From the NCBI RefSeq assembly GCF_030412265.1, contig NZ_JAUHLN010000001.1, positions 372,001-436,000 on the forward strand: a stretch of DNA of 64,000 nt. Reading direction: 5' to 3'. This stretch comes from Fictibacillus terranigra. GTDB taxonomy: Bacteria; Bacillota; Bacilli; Bacillales; Fictibacillaceae. The translations under genes were made by a program, and so were the position numbers. The notes below the pieces were generated by a model, which was not told the DNA's origin, made no database searches, and was given only the letters and a program-made list of their open reading frames with translations. The first letter of the stretch is position 1. Each line of letters begins with the position of its first letter. Positions 61,149-64,000 of the stretch are shown piece after piece.

Positions 61149-62162
61149 ATGGGAACGGTTAAAATCTCGGCAGAAGAAGCTAAGGAACTGGTCATACAGA
61201 AGCTGATTTCGGCAGGCTTGAATGGGGATGATGCGGACAAGGTGGCAGAGGTGCTCGTCCATGCTGATCTGCGGAATGTAAATTCACATGGTGTACTTCG
61301 TACGGAACATTATATGAACCGGCTCAAGGCGGGCGGAATTAATCCGGAAGCAAAGCCGGTCTTTAAAGGGACAGGTCCTGTGACGGGAATCGTGGACGGC
61401 AAGGATGGATTCGGACACGTCATAGGCGATATCGCAATGGACCATGCGATCCAGATGGCGCAGGAAAATGGCGTCGGAATGGTGACGGCAGTCAACAGCA
61501 GTCATTGCGGAGCGTTAAGCTATTTCGTACAAAAGGCGGCCGATGCCAAGCTGATCGGTATTGCGATGAGCCACACCGATAAAATTGTGGTCCCTTTTGG
61601 GGGAAAGTCTTCGTTCTTGGGAACCAACCCGATTGCCTATGGAGTACCATCTAAATTGAAGAAGCCGTTTATCTTGGATATGGCAACTTCCAATGTGGCT
61701 TTCGGAAAGATTCTTCAGGCCCGGGAAGAAGGGAAAGAGATTCCTGAAGGATGGGGCGTGGACGAAAACGGCCGAGCCGTCACCGATCCGAACAAAGTCG
61801 TTTCGCTTTCTACATTCGGGGGGCCTAAAGGCTATGGGCTTTCCGTCATCGTTGATGTATTCTCCGGTCTGCTCGCTGGAGCAGCGTTTGGCCCTCACAT
61901 TAACAGTATGTACGGCGACCTGGACAAAAAGCGAAAACTCGGCCATTACTTTTGTGCTATCAACCCTTCGTTCTTTACAGACAGGGACGTCTTCCTGGAG
62001 CAGATGGACAGAATGCTCGAAGAATTGCAGAACGCAGAGCCGGCTCCGGGATTCGAACGTGTATATGTGCCGGGAGAAATCGAACAGCTGCATGAGGAAC
62101 GCAACCGGGTGGAAGGAATTACGATTGCAGAAAGTGTTTATGAATTTTTAAAAAGCAGGTGA
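61149..62162 (+). CDS. yjmC: Malate/lactate dehydrogenase-like (Ldh family) oxidoreductase, YjmC-like
   Basis: The protein has 337 aa and belongs to the type-2 malate/L-lactate (DpkA/AllD) dehydrogenase family. Motifs are [39 protein letters not shown] with the catalytic His, and [20 protein letters not shown]. subtilis yjmC has the same place in its hexuronate operon. It would reduce or oxidise a sugar acid with NAD(P). I use ATG 61149 after AGGAGG. Confidence 0.85.
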   Translation: MGTVKISAEEAKELVIQKLISAGLNGDDADKVAEVLVHADLRNVNSHGVLRTEHYMNRLKAGGINPEAKPVFKGTGPVTGIVDGKDGFGHVIGDIAMDHAIQMAQENGVGMVTAVNSSHCGALSYFVQKAADAKLIGIAMSHTDKIVVPFGGKSSFLGTNPIAYGVPSKLKKPFILDMATSNVAFGKILQAREEGKEIPEGWGVDENGRAVTDPNKVVSLSTFGGPKGYGLSVIVDVFSGLLAGAAFGPHINSMYGDLDKKRKLGHYFCAINPSFFTDRDVFLEQMDRMLEELQNAEPAPGFERVYVPGEIEQLHEERNRVEGITIAESVYEFLKSR

Positions 62163-62167
62163 GAAAA

Positions 62168-63187
62168 ATGAAAGCGGTTAAAGTTAGGAAAGCATTTGAC
62201 CTTGTGACCGAGGAAGTGGAGAAGCCATCTATCGTTAACGCGGATGATGTTCTTGTAAAAGTAAAGCGGGTCGGAATCTGCGGATCCGATCTGCACATCT
62301 ATCATGGGACCAATCCGCTGGCCACTCTCCCAAGGGTGATCGGCCATGAAGTCACTGGAGAAGTAGAAGAGATCGGTCCAAACGTGCACCATCTCCGGGC
62401 TGGCGACCATGTTGTAGTAGAACCTATCCGTTATTGCGGCACATGTTATGCGTGCCGAAAGGGCCGTCCCAATGTTTGTTCCTCTCTTTCCGTTTTTGGG
62501 GTCCATGAGGATGGCGGTATGAGGGAATGGATTGTATTGCCGGAAAAACAGCTGCATGCGGTTGACGCAGCATTGCCATGGGAAGAGACCGTTATGGCAG
62601 AGCCCTACACGATCGGTGCCCAGGCGGTCTGGAGAGGCCAGGTTGAAAAAGGCGATACGGTTTTGATCCAGGGCGCAGGCCCGATCGGCATCTGTATTTT
62701 AAAGATGGCCAAACTGCTTGGGGCCGCTGTTTTGATCACTGATTTAAACGAAGAGCGATTGGCCTTCGCAAAGGAAAATGGCGCAGATCACGTTGTAAAT
62801 CCACAAAAAGAGGATGTCATGCAGCAGGTGAAGGCTTGGACGGACGGTGAGGGTGCAAATGTCGTCATTGATGCCGTCTGTCTTCCATCGACCTTTGAAC
62901 TTTCCATTGAAGCGGTATCCACGGCGGGGAATGTGGTCGTGCTCGGTTTTGATGAAAAAACGTCTGCGATCTCCCAGCTGCCTATTACAAAAAAAGAAGT
63001 AACCGTAACAGGATCCAGGCTGCAAACGTACCAGTTTCCTAAAGTAGTAGATTTATTGAACAAAGGAAAATTAACGCATGGCGGCCTGGTGACTCATTCA
63101 TTTTCACTTGCAGATGTGCAGGATGCTTTCCGGTTTGTAGAAGAACACCCTGATCAGGTTCGAAAAGCGGTTATAACATTTGATTAA
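62168..63187 (+). CDS. yjmD: Zinc-type medium-chain dehydrogenase, YjmD-like
   Basis: The enzyme has 339 aa. The catalytic zinc ligands are in GICGSDLH and [10 protein letters not shown], and the structural zinc cysteines in [15 protein letters not shown]. The NAD fold is [20 protein letters not shown]. It resembles YjmD, RspB and L-gulonate 5-dehydrogenases. In this operon it likely oxidises a hexonate. ATG 62168 lies 6 bp after AGGTGAG and overlaps no upstream stop codon. The 5' remnant at 59952 is a second copy of this kind of gene. Confidence 0.85.
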   Translation: MKAVKVRKAFDLVTEEVEKPSIVNADDVLVKVKRVGICGSDLHIYHGTNPLATLPRVIGHEVTGEVEEIGPNVHHLRAGDHVVVEPIRYCGTCYACRKGRPNVCSSLSVFGVHEDGGMREWIVLPEKQLHAVDAALPWEETVMAEPYTIGAQAVWRGQVEKGDTVLIQGAGPIGICILKMAKLLGAAVLITDLNEERLAFAKENGADHVVNPQKEDVMQQVKAWTDGEGANVVIDAVCLPSTFELSIEAVSTAGNVVVLGFDEKTSAISQLPITKKEVTVTGSRLQTYQFPKVVDLLNKGKLTHGGLVTHSFSLADVQDAFRFVEEHPDQVRKAVITFD

Positions 63188-63200
63188 AGGAGGAGAGAAG

Positions 63201-63836
63201 ATGCTTCCGAAATACTCGGTTTTACACAAGCTGCTGGAATCACGGGTTGTGGCTGTGATCCGCGGCAAGGACAGGCATGAAGCAGCAGAAGTGTCCAAAG
63301 CAGCCGTCGAAGGGGGAATTACAGCGATAGAGCTGACTTATACAACCCCTCAGGTGGAGGATGTATTCAAGGAATTGAGGCAACTGAACGTTCTCTTGGG
63401 CGCAGGCTCGGTCATGGATTCAGAAACGGCCCGCCATGCGATTCTAGCCGGAGCAAAATTCATCGTCAGTTCCCATTTTGTAAAAGAGATTGCCGCACTC
63501 TGCAACCGGTACAGTGTCCCTTATCTGCCGGGCTGTATGAACATCAGCGATATGGCAATCGCGCTTGAGGCCGGGTGTGATGTACTGAAGCTGTTCCCGG
63601 CAAATACCTTTGATCCTTCATTTATCCGTTCTGTCAACGGTCCTCTGCCGAACGTGCGAATTATGCCTACGGGAGGAATCTCTTTGAACAACATGAACGA
63701 ATGGCTAGCAGCAGGAGCTGTTGCTGTCGGTGTCGGAAGTGATCTTACGAAAACCTATCAAAAGGGCGGTTATGAAGAAGCTGTCTCGTTAAGCAGAAAA
63801 TATATGAATACTTTGAACCAATATTCGGAGGTGTAA
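63201..63836 (+). CDS. kdgA: KDPG/KHG aldolase
   Basis: This class I aldolase has 211 aa. It splits 2-keto-3-deoxy-6-phosphogluconate into pyruvate and glyceraldehyde 3-phosphate. The Schiff-base lysine is in GCDVLKLFPANTF, and the catalytic glutamate is in GITAIELTYTTP. Motif RIMPTGGISLNNM is typical. I use ATG 63201 right after AAAGGAGGAGAG. It is the last common step of hexuronate use. Confidence 0.93.
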   Translation: MLPKYSVLHKLLESRVVAVIRGKDRHEAAEVSKAAVEGGITAIELTYTTPQVEDVFKELRQLNVLLGAGSVMDSETARHAILAGAKFIVSSHFVKEIAALCNRYSVPYLPGCMNISDMAIALEAGCDVLKLFPANTFDPSFIRSVNGPLPNVRIMPTGGISLNNMNEWLAAGAVAVGVGSDLTKTYQKGGYEEAVSLSRKYMNTLNQYSEV

Positions 63837-63837
63837 G

Positions 63838-64000
63838 ATGAATATCACATTTCGATGGTACGGACGTGGAAACGATACCGTCACGCTGGATCACGTCAAA
63901 CAAATTCCGGGAGTGAAGGGAATCGTTTGGGCGCTGCACGAAAAGCCGGTCGGAGCAGTATGGGAAAAGGAAGAAATAAAAGCTGAAGTGGAATACATTC
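63838..64000 (+). CDS. uxuA: Mannonate dehydratase, partial
   Basis: The gene continues past the right edge, and 54 codons are visible. The N-terminus (ITFRWYGRGNDTVTLDHVKQ, then IPGVKGIVWALHEKP) is that of UxuA, which dehydrates D-mannonate to KDG. The start at 63838 follows GGAGG and is 1 bp after the kdgA stop. This is the glucuronate-branch dehydratase, in contrast to the lost uxaA. Confidence 0.88.
   Translation, partial: MNITFRWYGRGNDTVTLDHVKQIPGVKGIVWALHEKPVGAVWEKEEIKAEVEYI

Overview
The window looks like the chromosome of a low-to-moderate GC endospore-forming Bacillota, most likely a Bacillaceae genus near Bacillus or Fictibacillus. The support is strong AGGAGG ribosome sites, frequent TTG and GTG starts, a T-box leader before ilvA, CcpA cre-like sites, a sigma-B-type promoter before a YdaP-like pyruvate oxidase, and a hexuronate cluster with the B. 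subtilis gene set (uxaC, yjmC, yjmD, uxuA, exuR, uxaB). No rRNA, tRNA, CRISPR array or intact insertion sequence was seen. I cannot name the species from sequence alone.

Layout. 1-6100: part of an ArsR-like regulator, then a cre/operator region and a sugar ABC importer operon (binding protein, two permeases, no ATPase) ending in a GH2 glycosidase. 6100-9740: an accessory island holding a lipase with an N-terminal catalytic domain and a C-terminal helical region, a coupled small helical partner, a divergent DUF1433-type lipoprotein and a decayed second lipoprotein. This matches the plan of the Staphylococcus aureus type VII-secreted lipase TslA with its TlaA partners and TilA immunity lipoproteins. 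A MerR-like coiled-coil gene and the remnant of its paralogue follow. 9807-12331: a secreted PhoD/EEP phosphatase pair. 13000-20233: a LacI-controlled importer, TIM-barrel isomerase and two Gfo/Idh/MocA dehydrogenases (one frameshifted), possibly a 3-keto-sugar route.

20600-34500: mixed genes (two hot-dog thioesterases, a CynX-type MFS, a broken Zn-dehydrogenase, a DeoR operon, a CmtR-type sensor with a Cd/Zn/Pb P-type ATPase, an AraC/PhyH pair, a GNAT enzyme, a NERD protein). 34556-45334: two coupled Gfo/Idh/MocA genes, an arylamine N-acetyltransferase, T-box-controlled ilvA, a CorA-like protein, and the pyruvate oxidase. 45661-51111: a mannosylglycerate-type operon (GH38 and PTS EIIABC) with an RpiR regulator. 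51224-55015: a polysaccharide deacetylase, an ABC exporter and a thioesterase. 55686-64000: the hexuronate cluster. Its uxaA gene survives only as a short frameshifted 5' end fused to the start of a dehydrogenase gene.

The main unexplained structure is a family of four intergenic arrays (about 12.5, 20.3, 33.1 and 34.3 kb). All have the same orientation and are built from 21-nt units beginning GTGAGTAA, GCGAGTAA or GCAAGTAA. They share a left end, and the last two bracket the NERD gene. A second repeat family is a nested palindrome built on GGTGCCAGGCACC (27.4, 30.0 and 32.3 kb). Several gene remnants (DUF1433, DUF3967-like, NlpC/P60, MocR, uxaA, formaldehyde-dehydrogenase-like) show active local gene loss.
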